64,000 nt of DNA from Spartinivicinus marinus (GTDB lineage: Bacteria; Pseudomonadota; Gammaproteobacteria; Pseudomonadales; Zooshikellaceae): contig NZ_JAPJZK010000001.1 of the NCBI RefSeq assembly GCF_026309355.1, forward strand, positions 2,004,501-2,068,500, read 5' to 3'. The position numbers and the translations under genes are program-made. Shown here piece after piece: positions 49,303 to 57,942 of the stretch. Position 1 is the first letter of the stretch. Each line of letters starts with the position of its first letter. The notes under the pieces are model-generated. The model did not search any database. It was not told the DNA's origin and worked only from the letters and a program-made list of their open reading frames with translations.

Positions 49303-51579
49303 ATGAACAAAAAAACCACACTAACACTAGCAACCAGCCTAGTGCTTGGTGGGTTAGCCTCACCTTTCGCCACTGCTGATGTATCAGTCAAGGTTGGCCC
49401 TACCTCTATTCCCCAAGGCAATGCTGTCGGTAAAAAAGATATCACCATTCAAAACAATAAGCTGGCAATTGCCATCGCTGTAGAAACGGCCCCACCTTGG
49501 GGGGTTGCCCGTGGTGGCATCATTGATATAGCGACCGTTAAAGATGGCGTTATCGGTTCTGATAAAGCTTCATTAATGGATTTTATCCCCAATAACTGGT
49601 CAAGCTGGCCAACCACTTACCAGAAAGTCAACGTAGTAAAAAATACCCCTAAAGAAGCGATTATTACCACCGATCGTGATTGGGAAGGCGTGACCCTGCA
49701 TACCCGCTACCGGCTGAAAGCCAACGACAACAAAGTACATGTTGTCACCAAAATGAAAAACACCACTAAGAAAGCCTATGACAAATTGCTTTCTGGTTAT
49801 GTGCTATGGCCTGACGGTGGCTATCTATTTGGCGTGCCAGGTATGAAAGGTGCCAAACAGGGTAAAGCTACCCATGCTCTTACAGACTGGATGTCTGCTT
49901 ATGATGAAGACTGGAGCCTTGGCCTACATGCCCCCTACTTTAATTTTATTAATTATGGTTCTCGGGACATGTATCTGTCTCATCAATTACAACCAGGTGA
50001 AGAGCGTAGTTTCGAAGGCTGGTTGCAAGTAGGCCCCAGCGGTGACCTGTCTCCTATGGTAGCCAGTGAAATTAAATTAAAAAATCTACCTGCTGGCACT
50101 ATTCAAGGCTCAGTAGTCACTACTTCAGGAAAAACGGTAGAAAAGCCAGCAATTGTTGTAGAGAAAAATGGTCAACCTTATACCTGGGTGATTGGCGACA
50201 AAGGAAAATACAGCCTGCGTCTACCTGCAGGCAAATATAATGTATATGCCACAGCCAAAGGCCATGCCAGTAGTACGCCTATAGAAATTGAGTTAAAGAA
50301 AAAGCACACTGTCACCCAAAATTTTAATGACTTACAAGCCCCTGGTGAGCTACAAGTAAAAGTTAAATCCACTAGTTCAGGCCAACCATTGGATGCCCGA
50401 ATTACCATTGAAGAGGGGGATAAGCCACTCATCAAGTATTTTGGTAAGAAAACTTTTTTTACTAATTTACATCCCACAGGCCAGGCTAAAATTACCATTG
50501 CTCCCGGTAAATACAAACTAAAAGTAGCCCATGCAGAAGGTTTTTTGGCTAAAGCAAAATACTACGATATCAGCATAAAACCAGAAAGCAGTCAAAACTT
50601 AGTAGCAGCAATTAGTCCTCAAGCCAATCCTAATGCTAGTCACTGGTATAGTGCAGACTTACATCACCATTCTGATGTATTGGATGGTTTTACTCCACCA
50701 GAATATGTACTACGTTCACAACTTGCAGCAGGCCTTGACCTTAGTTTTTTAAGTGATCACGATACGGCTAAAAACCATTATAAAATGGCAGATTTATCAC
50801 GTAGCCGTAATGTGCCGTTTATCCCTTCTATGGAAATTTCTCCCTCTTGGGGACATTTTAATGCCTATCCATTACAACTCGGCAAGCCATTAACGATTGA
50901 TCCCGGCACGGCCTCTGCCAAAGAAGTACTTACTGCTGCTATTGAATTAGGTGCAAGCGCCATCCAAGCTAATCACCCAATGATTGCTTATGGTTATTTT
51001 AAAAACACCGATAATAAAAAAGTGCCAGGGGGGTTTCACCCGAATTTTGAACTACTAGAAATAAACTCTGCTGTGGAATACGACAAAACAATAAAACGTG
51101 TTTGGCAACAATGGAATAATGGTAACCGATACTATTTCTCTGCTGGATCTGACACCCATGACGTTTGGAATGAACTATCAGGAAAAGTGAGAATTTACAC
51201 CCAGGTTAATGGAGAGGTAACAGCAGATAGTTTTGTCAAAGCAATCAAGACCGGTAATGCATACGTCACTTTTGGCCCACTCATTTACCCACACCAAAAA
51301 TTGGGCGAGGAAATTAAAACAATTCCAGGCGCTGAAGTTAAACTAAGCTTTGATGTACAAGCAGTACATGGACTTAAGTCTGTGAAATTAATTGAACGGG
51401 GCGAAGTAAAAAATGAAAAGACATTTAACAATAGTCAAGAATTAACTGAGGTATTATTTACAGTCACTCCCCAACAAGACAGTTGGTTTAGTCTGGTAGT
51501 GGAAGATAGTCAAGGAAAACGAGCTTTTACCAACCCTATTTGGCTTAAAGTGATTAATCTAGCCGTTAATCAGCAATAG
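49303..51579 (+). CDS. Secreted CehA/McbA-type PHP metallohydrolase
   Basis: 758 residues with a signal peptide (TLTLATSLVLGGLASPFATA). An N-terminal beta-rich part is followed by carboxypeptidase-regulatory-like repeats (about 265-425). The PHP metal-dependent hydrolase domain (about 445-680) has HHH in DLHHHSD, SDHDT, MEISPSWGHFN, QANHPM and SAGSDTHD, covering the four PHP motifs. CehA is a carbaryl hydrolase, and relatives cleave phosphoesters. Placed between betA and a BCCT-like gene, release of choline from an ester or phosphoester is a reasonable inference. The start has AGGAG 7 bases upstream. Confidence 0.82.
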   Translation: MNKKTTLTLATSLVLGGLASPFATADVSVKVGPTSIPQGNAVGKKDITIQNNKLAIAIAVETAPPWGVARGGIIDIATVKDGVIGSDKASLMDFIPNNWSSWPTTYQKVNVVKNTPKEAIITTDRDWEGVTLHTRYRLKANDNKVHVVTKMKNTTKKAYDKLLSGYVLWPDGGYLFGVPGMKGAKQGKATHALTDWMSAYDEDWSLGLHAPYFNFINYGSRDMYLSHQLQPGEERSFEGWLQVGPSGDLSPMVASEIKLKNLPAGTIQGSVVTTSGKTVEKPAIVVEKNGQPYTWVIGDKGKYSLRLPAGKYNVYATAKGHASSTPIEIELKKKHTVTQNFNDLQAPGELQVKVKSTSSGQPLDARITIEEGDKPLIKYFGKKTFFTNLHPTGQAKITIAPGKYKLKVAHAEGFLAKAKYYDISIKPESSQNLVAAISPQANPNASHWYSADLHHHSDVLDGFTPPEYVLRSQLAAGLDLSFLSDHDTAKNHYKMADLSRSRNVPFIPSMEISPSWGHFNAYPLQLGKPLTIDPGTASAKEVLTAAIELGASAIQANHPMIAYGYFKNTDNKKVPGGFHPNFELLEINSAVEYDKTIKRVWQQWNNGNRYYFSAGSDTHDVWNELSGKVRIYTQVNGEVTADSFVKAIKTGNAYVTFGPLIYPHQKLGEEIKTIPGAEVKLSFDVQAVHGLKSVKLIERGEVKNEKTFNNSQELTEVLFTVTPQQDSWFSLVVEDSQGKRAFTNPIWLKVINLAVNQQ

Positions 51580-51651
51580 TAAAACATACCGGGCTTTAAA
51601 TTACTCATGAGTCAATAAGTTTAATGCACATGGGTAGCGCTATGCCCAAAC

Positions 51652-51728
51652 ATATACCCAATGCGAATGGATTTTAGGTGAGGAATGAAGATACCAAAAC
51701 CTAAAAATCATTCGCGAAGAGTATACAT
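51652..51728. repeat. Palindromic hairpin element, ATATACCC family
   Basis: About 77 bases with inverted arms of about 27 bases (51652-51678, and from 51700), mismatched at a few positions. Both arms contain the ATAC-N-TTAGG pattern seen at 32923. It lies between the metallohydrolase and transporter genes. Confidence 0.6.
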
Positions 51729-51755
51729 ATAAAAATTATAAGGAGTAGATAATCA

Positions 51756-52895
51756 ATGACTAGCATTCTCTCTGTCGCCATCGTGGTGACACTTATTACT
51801 TCAGCGTTTATTATAATTCGCGCCGGAAACGTGAACTGCAAAGGAACAATACCCAGTTCCCTATTTGCTTTTATGGCTATTTTATTTACTTCTGGATTAG
51901 ATGTGGGACTGATTATGTTCCCACTGACAGAGTTTCCTACTTATGCAAAAGAAGAAGCCTACCAATTTACCAACCCTCTCGCCATTGAGTTTGGCTTCTG
52001 GGGCTTTTTAGTCTGGGGGTTTTACTTTTTAACCACTTTTTATTTCTGTGTAATAGAGCCAAAAGTTAAATTATTTGAAATTCCTTTAGTCAAGCTGGTT
52101 AATAATCTAGTGATTATTGGTACTTGTGCTTTTACCGGCTATTTATTCCTTTCTTATCTCCCCAGCTATATCGAAGGTATTCCAGACTGGGCACGATTTG
52201 GTTTGGTTGCGATAGTAGTGGCCGCAGCAGTATTTTCCAGTACAGATATTAACTATGTTAAAATACTAAGTATTTCCTCAACCTGGGTATTTTTTGCATT
52301 AATTGCTGGCGTTATGTTTTTTGCCCCAGGCTTGGGTGTAAAAGAAATGTTTGGCACTATGGCCAATATAGGTGGCTACTTTTCTAATTTAGATAAGTTT
52401 GTTAGCCCAATTTCAGATTATCATCAGTTCTATCTATTCTGGTGGTTTAGCTGGAGTATTATGATTGGCCAATTTGTCGCTCGCTTTGTGGGTGGCTTAA
52501 AAACCTGGCAATTATGCATCGCTTTACTAGTTATCCCCTCTATCCCGCTAGCCATTTGGTTCTCAGTACTTTACTACTATCACGCCAGTGCCATCGAAGT
52601 CGTACAAATCATGAAGATCGCCATGGTATTTGTTGGAGTAGTATTTGTTATAAACTCACTGGACTCATTAATCCGTTTATACACATCTAACATGGGTATT
52701 ACAGTGGAGCGATTTGGTAAAGTTCGCTATATGGCAGGAAATTTCATTGTAATGTACGGTTTAATCTTAGCCTATCAGTTCACACCATTTGATATTGAGT
52801 GGGTTGGCTTATTGGTAATAGGACTTTATGCAGTGATTTATTTCTTATTATTCAGACAGCGGGAACGACTGGTGGAAGCAGTTCAGCCAGCTTAA
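51756..52895 (+). CDS. Short BCCT-like (choline/betaine/carnitine) transporter
   Basis: 379 residues, nearly all membrane: about ten hydrophobic helices. The segment FYLFWWFSWSIMIGQFVARFVGGLKTW resembles the BCCT signature helix. EFGFWGFLVWGFYFLTTFYFC resembles the glycine-rich TM3 region, but without the usual Gly run. BCCT carriers are normally 500 or more residues with twelve helices, so one or two helices are missing. It begins after the palindromic repeat and follows the choline genes, suggesting uptake of choline or a related compound. Assignment to BCCT is moderate. Confidence 0.7.
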   Translation: MTSILSVAIVVTLITSAFIIIRAGNVNCKGTIPSSLFAFMAILFTSGLDVGLIMFPLTEFPTYAKEEAYQFTNPLAIEFGFWGFLVWGFYFLTTFYFCVIEPKVKLFEIPLVKLVNNLVIIGTCAFTGYLFLSYLPSYIEGIPDWARFGLVAIVVAAAVFSSTDINYVKILSISSTWVFFALIAGVMFFAPGLGVKEMFGTMANIGGYFSNLDKFVSPISDYHQFYLFWWFSWSIMIGQFVARFVGGLKTWQLCIALLVIPSIPLAIWFSVLYYYHASAIEVVQIMKIAMVFVGVVFVINSLDSLIRLYTSNMGITVERFGKVRYMAGNFIVMYGLILAYQFTPFDIEWVGLLVIGLYAVIYFLLFRQRERLVEAVQPA

Positions 52896-52915
52896 CATTT
52901 TTCTCCTGATAGCTC

Positions 52916-52932
52916 CCTCTCTTGTCGAGAGG
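52916..52932 (+). terminator. Weak hairpin after the transporter gene
   Basis: CCTCTC and GAGAGG form a 6-bp stem around a 5-base loop, 21 bases after the stop. Only two T residues follow, so it is at best a weak terminator. Confidence 0.35.
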
Positions 52933-53094
52933 TTATAAAAAATAAATAGAATACCCTGCTACAAACGCTTGAAGGACCACAAGGTACTTCAAGCGCTACT
53001 AAAGCAGAGCTTAGCCAGCAATAAGCACACAGGCCTTCCCTAGCACTTTACTAACCTGATAAAGCAGCTACAAATGTCTAAATCGCTGCAATCC

Positions 53095-53388
53095 CTACAA
53101 CCTTTGCAACAAGGATTTACCTTTTGCTGTTAGCCATATCAGCTTAAAGCGCTTATCCTCTTTGTTCTGCTTGACCTTAATTAGCTTCACATCTCCACTT
53201 CCTTCCCTACCCTCTTCCAATCGGCGGATTGTGGTAGCCACATTTTTCTCATTTACACCCATAAACTGGGATAACTCTGAAACCGAACAGCCTTCGTTGT
53301 CTTTGATAGCCATTAGAGTGGCTAGAGTCCGGACAGTTAAACGAGGGTGCTGTTTTGACAGTTTGGTAAGCTTTTTGGTGTTCATCAT
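53095..53388 (-). CDS. MarR-like winged-helix regulator
   Basis: 97 residues from the ATG at 53388. The pattern of a small winged helix is clear: LTVRTLATLMAIKDNEGCSVSELSQFMGVNEKNVATTIRRLEE, then a basic wing (KVKQNKEDKRFKLIWLTAKGKSLL). The ATG at 53388 has GAAG about 6 bases upstream. The longer frame starting at 53484 adds a hydrophobic non-conserved N-terminus and is not favoured. The target is unknown. It lies downstream of the choline genes on the other strand. Confidence 0.75.
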   Translation of the reverse strand: MMNTKKLTKLSKQHPRLTVRTLATLMAIKDNEGCSVSELSQFMGVNEKNVATTIRRLEEGREGSGDVKLIKVKQNKEDKRFKLIWLTAKGKSLLQRL

Positions 53389-53722
53389 CGATACTTCTTT
53401 TTTTATTTCAACTTGAAGTACCAATAAGGATGGCAAAAAGTCCAAAAATATCAAGGTTTTCAGCTTACATAACTCAACAACCACTACAACACAATGTCCA
53501 TAGAAATTTCGACATACATGATAGCTGTGTTATGAGCCCCCTCTCCAAGACAAATGAGTCTCTTTGAAAATGGCTAAATCACCATTTAGCTGCTGAATAC
53601 AATGCTCCTTCATTAAGGAAGACGCGAACGTAAGGTGGTAAAGTTCCAGCCAGTAGCAGTATAGAACTGATCAAATAACAGCTTTGACCCATCCGTAATG
53701 AGGGCTATTTTTCATAAATTTA
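53389..53722. other. Intergenic with a possible coding remnant
   Basis: Minus-strand bases 53613-53711 read as 33 open codons (ALITDGSKLLFDQFYTATGW and so on) with no start codon. A 7-bp hairpin lies at 53573-53590. Nothing else is visible. Confidence 0.3.
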
Positions 53723-54459
53723 TTAATCTCCCATAATTTTTAATACTTCTTGCTCTAATGACAAATAATACCAATCTAAATTTAACATTTGAGCCCATAA
53801 ACAGTCCCCAAGACTATAATGCCACCATTCATTCTCAAAATTAACAAATCCCTGTGAAGTCATAGCATGATAAAGAATTCTTCTGTTAATTTTTACTATA
53901 TTAGTGCGAGTTATACTAAAATTAGTATTTTTAATATTATTTTCGAAATAATCTGTGGCGGAAACAACTGTCATATCATCAAAGTCACTACCAAAATCTA
54001 ATTGCTGCTGTGTATTAATATCATATAAAGCTAGATCAATAGAACCACCTGAATTATGGGGTGGTACTGCAAATCTAGAAGGCTCATCCGGGTGGGCCGC
54101 AAACTTTCGTACCTCTTGATGAAGTTGTTCGTCACTAAGATGAGGTTTATTTTTTATGATTTCAAGTTGAAACCTATTAAAAATATCTCTCTGGGTTTCT
54201 TTTGTTCTGAAAGCATCAAATATAAGTAATCCTAAGTTGTCAGGTAAGTTATGAACAACATTATTTATTCTTTTTAAGATTGATTTTCTTGTATATATTT
54301 TTTTGTAGTTCCTTTGTAGCCTGCATTATAATATGAGTTTACAACTTTAATTCTTTGGCTTTCAGGTAGTTCACATATATCGTTATTTTTATGTAAAAAA
54401 CAAATTTCATTATCTAAATTGCGAGTATAATTAAACTGAATTTCTTTGTTGTAAGTCAT
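53723..54459 (-). pseudogene. VanX/DdpX-like D-Ala-D-Ala dipeptidase, frameshifted
   Basis: Two minus-strand frames join across a T7 run (A7 on the coding strand) at 54298-54304. Upstream of it, codons from 54459 read MTYNKEIQFNYTRNL and on to VVNSYYNAGYKGTTK. In the other frame they continue KIYTRKSILKRIN, LGLLIFDAFRT (substrate Arg), PPHNSGGSIDLALYD (zinc His and Asp), GSDFDD, and EWWHYSLGD (catalytic Glu and third zinc His). The product, about 245 codons when joined, has every catalytic residue of the M15D dipeptidase family. A one-base indel or a sequencing error is equally possible. It would hydrolyse D-Ala-D-Ala in cell-wall recycling or vancomycin-type resistance. Confidence 0.75.
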
Positions 54460-55216
54460 AGCGTTTTATCTTGTAAATGTTTTCAAACTATATAAGCTAT
54501 AGTTAATATTGGCTGTATAAACTTTCTCTATTACGTAGCGCAAATGATACAAAACCAATAATTTTCTTGATAGTATTATATAGATATGTAGAAAATTCAT
54601 TATATTTCTTCCCTGACCATGCACGAAGATGACTCGCTTTTCATTTTTAGATAACTGATTGAGCCACAGAGTTTGTGAGAAGTCACATCAAACGTGTTTT
54701 TTTAGGGTCAACAACTTGGATTTGGATTAACAAGTTAGTTATTTTCTTTAAGCGCCGATCAATATTCAACCATTATGAGTTTACAAAGTGAGCCAGAGTT
54801 TACCCTTGCTAACCGAATTTGAAAAGTCCAATAAGCATTTACATCAGAGCCAAACATTGAGTTAAACATAGGCATTGTAGCAGCCAGTAGTTCACCAAAC
54901 CCATTCTCTGCTTTTGCGCCTGGATGCTGTCTAGTATAAATGACACCATTTTCAACTTTTGACTCCCGCTGGATTTGATTACTATATAAATAATTGGCTA
55001 TGCAGCCACTATATTACTTACTTAGTGGGTTGAACAGATATTATCGTCATTATTAAATTTGTAAATATAACCAGCCTATAATTTTCAAATAAATAATACT
55101 CTAGATTTAAACTATGCTATTTTTTCATTAAAAATATTCTAATTGTTCAGTATGCAATCAAACCGAAGAGCTGTTTAAATATTAATCACCGATTAATAAA
55201 GCTAGAGGTGATATTT
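54460..55216. other. 757-base region with a coding remnant
   Basis: Apart from the 85-codon open stretch at 54759-55013 on the minus strand, it is AT-rich and I see no gene, tRNA or clear promoter. Confidence 0.4.
54759..55013 (-). pseudogene. Coding-like remnant without a start codon
   Basis: An open frame of 84 sense codons ending TGA reads SGCIANYLYSNQIQ, then VIYTRQHPGAKAEN, LLAATMPMFNSMFGSD and VNAYWTFQIRLARVNSG. Amino-acid composition is protein-like, but the frame has no start codon near its beginning and is bounded by a TAA at 55014-55016. I do not recognise the family. It may be a decayed gene end. Confidence 0.35.
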
Positions 55217-56194
55217 TTAAGTTTCACCTTTTTCTATCACACACACAACCTGAGGTTGACAAGACTTCCACATGTACTGTCTCTCACCCGGTTCTAGTTC
55301 TTGTTTTAAACCTATAGACTCACTGTTCTCTTCAATAAATTGTCTAGTGCAAAAAAGCTTGTTAATATCAAAAGGTTGTTCATTAAATGGTATTATCCCA
55401 CTGATTAACGCCATTGCAGAGAGATCATCCTTCGTTTCTCCAAAAAATTTTGAGTCAAACTTATGTATACTTAACTTTGGCTTATGCATCGGCCACTCTT
55501 TTGTCAAATATTCTTCAATTCCTTTTGCTGCCAAAAGTTGGTTTTGTGACTTATACAGAAGATTTAGTCTATCAACTATAATTTGATCATGTTTTTTCCT
55601 ATAATAATCGACTGTTGCCTGTCCCACATATCCTTGCTCATCATCAGCAAAAGCCAAAAATATCCTTCCTCTTGGCTTTAACTGTGAATATAAAAATTTA
55701 ATAAACTCAATAAGCTCTTTATCTGGCGTAAAGTTACTATTACACCAATCAACTAGATGATAAATCATATGAACCGCAATAATTAAATCAGCTGGTTTTT
55801 GTAGATTTTTCCGATAAACATCTTGGACTGGGGACTGAAAAGATTCATTAACCCTTATGTTCGCTTTTTCCAGCCGACAAATATACTCTTGAAGCATCTT
55901 AGAATTAGGCTCTACTACTGTAAAATAAGCACTGTTTGGGATATTCTTTTTAAGAATCAAGTCAACCATTTCTCCATTGCCACCACCCACATCAAAAACA
56001 TGTGGTTTATCTGGAAGTTGCTTAATCAAGTTACTAAGTAACGGTATAAAATCTTTTCTTTGGGTATTACCAATAAAAGGATCCAAAGGTTCTAAGCTGG
56101 GTTTCATCACTCTTTTACAAAAGGAACTAAGGTATGCTTCATTATTCGTTAACTGACCAAATTCCATATGAATTGACTGAGATATCACTTTCAA
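55217..56194 (-). CDS. SAM-dependent class I methyltransferase
   Basis: 325 residues. The SAM-binding motif VFDVGGGNGEMVDLIL (about 65-80) is followed by VVEPNSKMLQEY, LIIAVHMIYHLVDW and LKPRGRIFLAFADDE, the usual Rossmann methyltransferase order. The C-terminal about 120 residues are family-specific and unrecognised. The start is ambiguous: TTG at 56194 has GGAG 4 bases upstream, GTG at 56188 has it 10 bases upstream, and ATG at 56167 is further in. It stands alone in a gene-poor, remnant-rich stretch; the substrate is unknown. Confidence 0.82.
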   Translation of the reverse strand: MKVISQSIHMEFGQLTNNEAYLSSFCKRVMKPSLEPLDPFIGNTQRKDFIPLLSNLIKQLPDKPHVFDVGGGNGEMVDLILKKNIPNSAYFTVVEPNSKMLQEYICRLEKANIRVNESFQSPVQDVYRKNLQKPADLIIAVHMIYHLVDWCNSNFTPDKELIEFIKFLYSQLKPRGRIFLAFADDEQGYVGQATVDYYRKKHDQIIVDRLNLLYKSQNQLLAAKGIEEYLTKEWPMHKPKLSIHKFDSKFFGETKDDLSAMALISGIIPFNEQPFDINKLFCTRQFIEENSESIGLKQELEPGERQYMWKSCQPQVVCVIEKGET

Positions 56195-56319
56195 CTAGCT
56201 CCATTTTTTAACAGGATATTTTCTATCTTTTAATAGCATTCATCAATACAACCATATTATTACCGATTACTTATCACTAACAAAAGATAACCTTCCTTAG
56301 ACGGTTCACCACAAGCTAA

Positions 56320-56585
56320 AACTGCTTGGTTAACTCAGCCCTATCATATTCCACCCTATGTGGACAAGACAACAACTATCGTGGTTACCTTGCCATGAAA
56401 ACAGAAGGTATACAAAGTTATGTAAATATGTTTTTTCCAATAACTGGTAATTGCTGATACATAGCAACGGTGATGCAACATCAGACCAATCCATAACAGT
56501 AGTTGATAATGCTGTTAAAGCTTTAGGCTCATTAGATTATCGGCCTGCTATGAGTCATTCGCCAATTATTAGAGAAGAACAGTGA
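56320..56585 (+). pseudogene. Two-frame coding remnant
   Basis: From 56320 to 56457 the plus strand reads TLCGQDNNYRGYLAMKTEG and MFFPITGNC and then stops. From 56451 to 56585 a different frame reads LLIHSNGDATSDQSIT and VVDNAVKALGSLDYRPAM to a TGA. The frames overlap by a few bases, as after a small indel. The family is not recognised. There is no start codon with a ribosome binding site. Confidence 0.32.
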
Positions 56586-56629
56586 GATACATTATCAGCT
56601 GTAAAAGCGATACCATTATTTATATCAGT

Positions 56630-56706
56630 ATATACTTACTACTAGAGTGATTGGGGCAAGGCGCAAAGATAACAAAACCTAGAAATCATACGTGAAGGGT
56701 ATATAT
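56630..56706. repeat. Degenerate palindromic element, ATATACCC family
   Basis: The right arm (56679-56706) is close to the right arm of the element at 51652, including ACAAAACCTA and AAATCAT followed by GAAGGGTATAT. The left arm is weakly conserved. Confidence 0.5.
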
Positions 56707-56710
56707 TCTT

Positions 56711-57631
56711 TTATGAAAGTAACCCGATGTCTTTAAGAGCTTGTTTTAATTCCTTTTCTCTACCCTCTCTTGGCCACCCAACTATTTGCTGTTTTAGTTT
56801 ACCATCTAAGTAAAAGTAAAATGTAGGTGTTCCCCAATAAGTAATCTCAGGCCAGTCAGATTCCTTATAGGTATAAGCCATTTTTATCGGCGCATTTTTC
56901 TTGTTACTCTCTACTACCTCATCTATATATAACTGGCCAGTAACAGGCATTATCCAGGTTGAGTGATTATTAAATACTGATAAAATTTCTCGTTTAGTTT
57001 GCAGCCAGGATAAATATCGACGTGATGGGCCACATATTGGTGAACTAATAACAACTATTTGAGCACCTTGAGAAAAATCAAATGACTTTTGTACCAAAAT
57101 TTTTCCATCTTGCTCAATAAATAAAAGGCTACGCCCTCCCCCTTCATTTCCTTTTATAGTCGGTAATCGTGAAAGACCTATATCTGGGTACTGTTTTTTT
57201 AGCCGATTAGCTTGTGTAAACTGGCGTGTTTGAACATAGGCTCTATACATTTCACTTAACTGACTTTTATTTTTTTCTCCACGCTTGATTGTTTCATCCA
57301 GCACTGTCTGCATGTAATTCACATGAGTAACATTGCTAGTATAAAAAGCTATAGTGTGGATGTTTTTATAGTGCTTGTATAACTCTTGTATACTAAGTTC
57401 TCTGAATGATTGTCGATTATCTATACAGTTTTTAAATAGTTTTTCATAAGCCTTTAACTTTTTAGATACCAACTTACCGTCAATTGACAAGCTGTCGTCT
57501 TGGCTCTCAATTTGGCTTATATAAGAAGTAATTTTATTGGTATCTATCGTATTAGGGTTTTCACAATCAAACTGAAAGGCTTCAATGGGAAAACTGAAAA
57601 AACAAACAAAAATCAAAATATAAAAATGCAT
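56711..57631 (-). CDS. Secreted thioredoxin-fold-like protein with CGPS motif
   Basis: 306 residues with a signal peptide (FYILIFVCFFSFPIEA). The N-terminal about 170 residues are helical and unrecognised. The C-terminal part has a thioredoxin-like pattern: IVVISSPICGPSRRYLSWL in place of WCxxC, then YWGTPTFYFYLDGKLKQQIVGW with the cis-proline region. The active site has only one cysteine (CGPS), so a simple dithiol oxidoreductase is unlikely; a monothiol or peroxidase-type role is possible. The start has AGGAG 7 bases upstream. Function not established. Confidence 0.7.
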   Translation of the reverse strand: MHFYILIFVCFFSFPIEAFQFDCENPNTIDTNKITSYISQIESQDDSLSIDGKLVSKKLKAYEKLFKNCIDNRQSFRELSIQELYKHYKNIHTIAFYTSNVTHVNYMQTVLDETIKRGEKNKSQLSEMYRAYVQTRQFTQANRLKKQYPDIGLSRLPTIKGNEGGGRSLLFIEQDGKILVQKSFDFSQGAQIVVISSPICGPSRRYLSWLQTKREILSVFNNHSTWIMPVTGQLYIDEVVESNKKNAPIKMAYTYKESDWPEITYWGTPTFYFYLDGKLKQQIVGWPREGREKELKQALKDIGLLS

Positions 57632-57942
57632 AGTTATCTCCTTTTAGTAAGCTACTCATTTTAACTCAATAACTTCTGGTTGACTGCAGTTTCATGTTAA
57701 TAGTATTCTTATTCATCTAATCCGAGAATATATTTTAATATCATTCTATTCCAGAATGATTCAAGAAAAAGCTGGTTGTTTTTTATACTAGCAACTTTAT
57801 TAAGTACTTATAGTTCAAATTATAACTTAACAAAACAACACCCAAAGTATTATATGATGCTACTTTCATATATATTAAACTCATTAATTGACAGCAATAG
57901 AGTTATTCTAAATGATAGTCACTTTGAACCAGAGTATGTCTT
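57632..57942. other. Divergent intergenic region
   Basis: It separates the CGPS gene from the GDPD fusion gene and should hold both promoters; no consensus pair is clear. A short plus-strand frame from 57776 overlaps the fusion gene start and has no ribosome binding site, so it is not called. Confidence 0.4.

Larger units (their letters stand above)
56195..56710. other. Intergenic with coding remnant and repeat
   Basis: It contains the two-frame remnant at 56320-56585 and the palindromic element at 56630-56706. The rest has no feature I can support. Confidence 0.4.
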
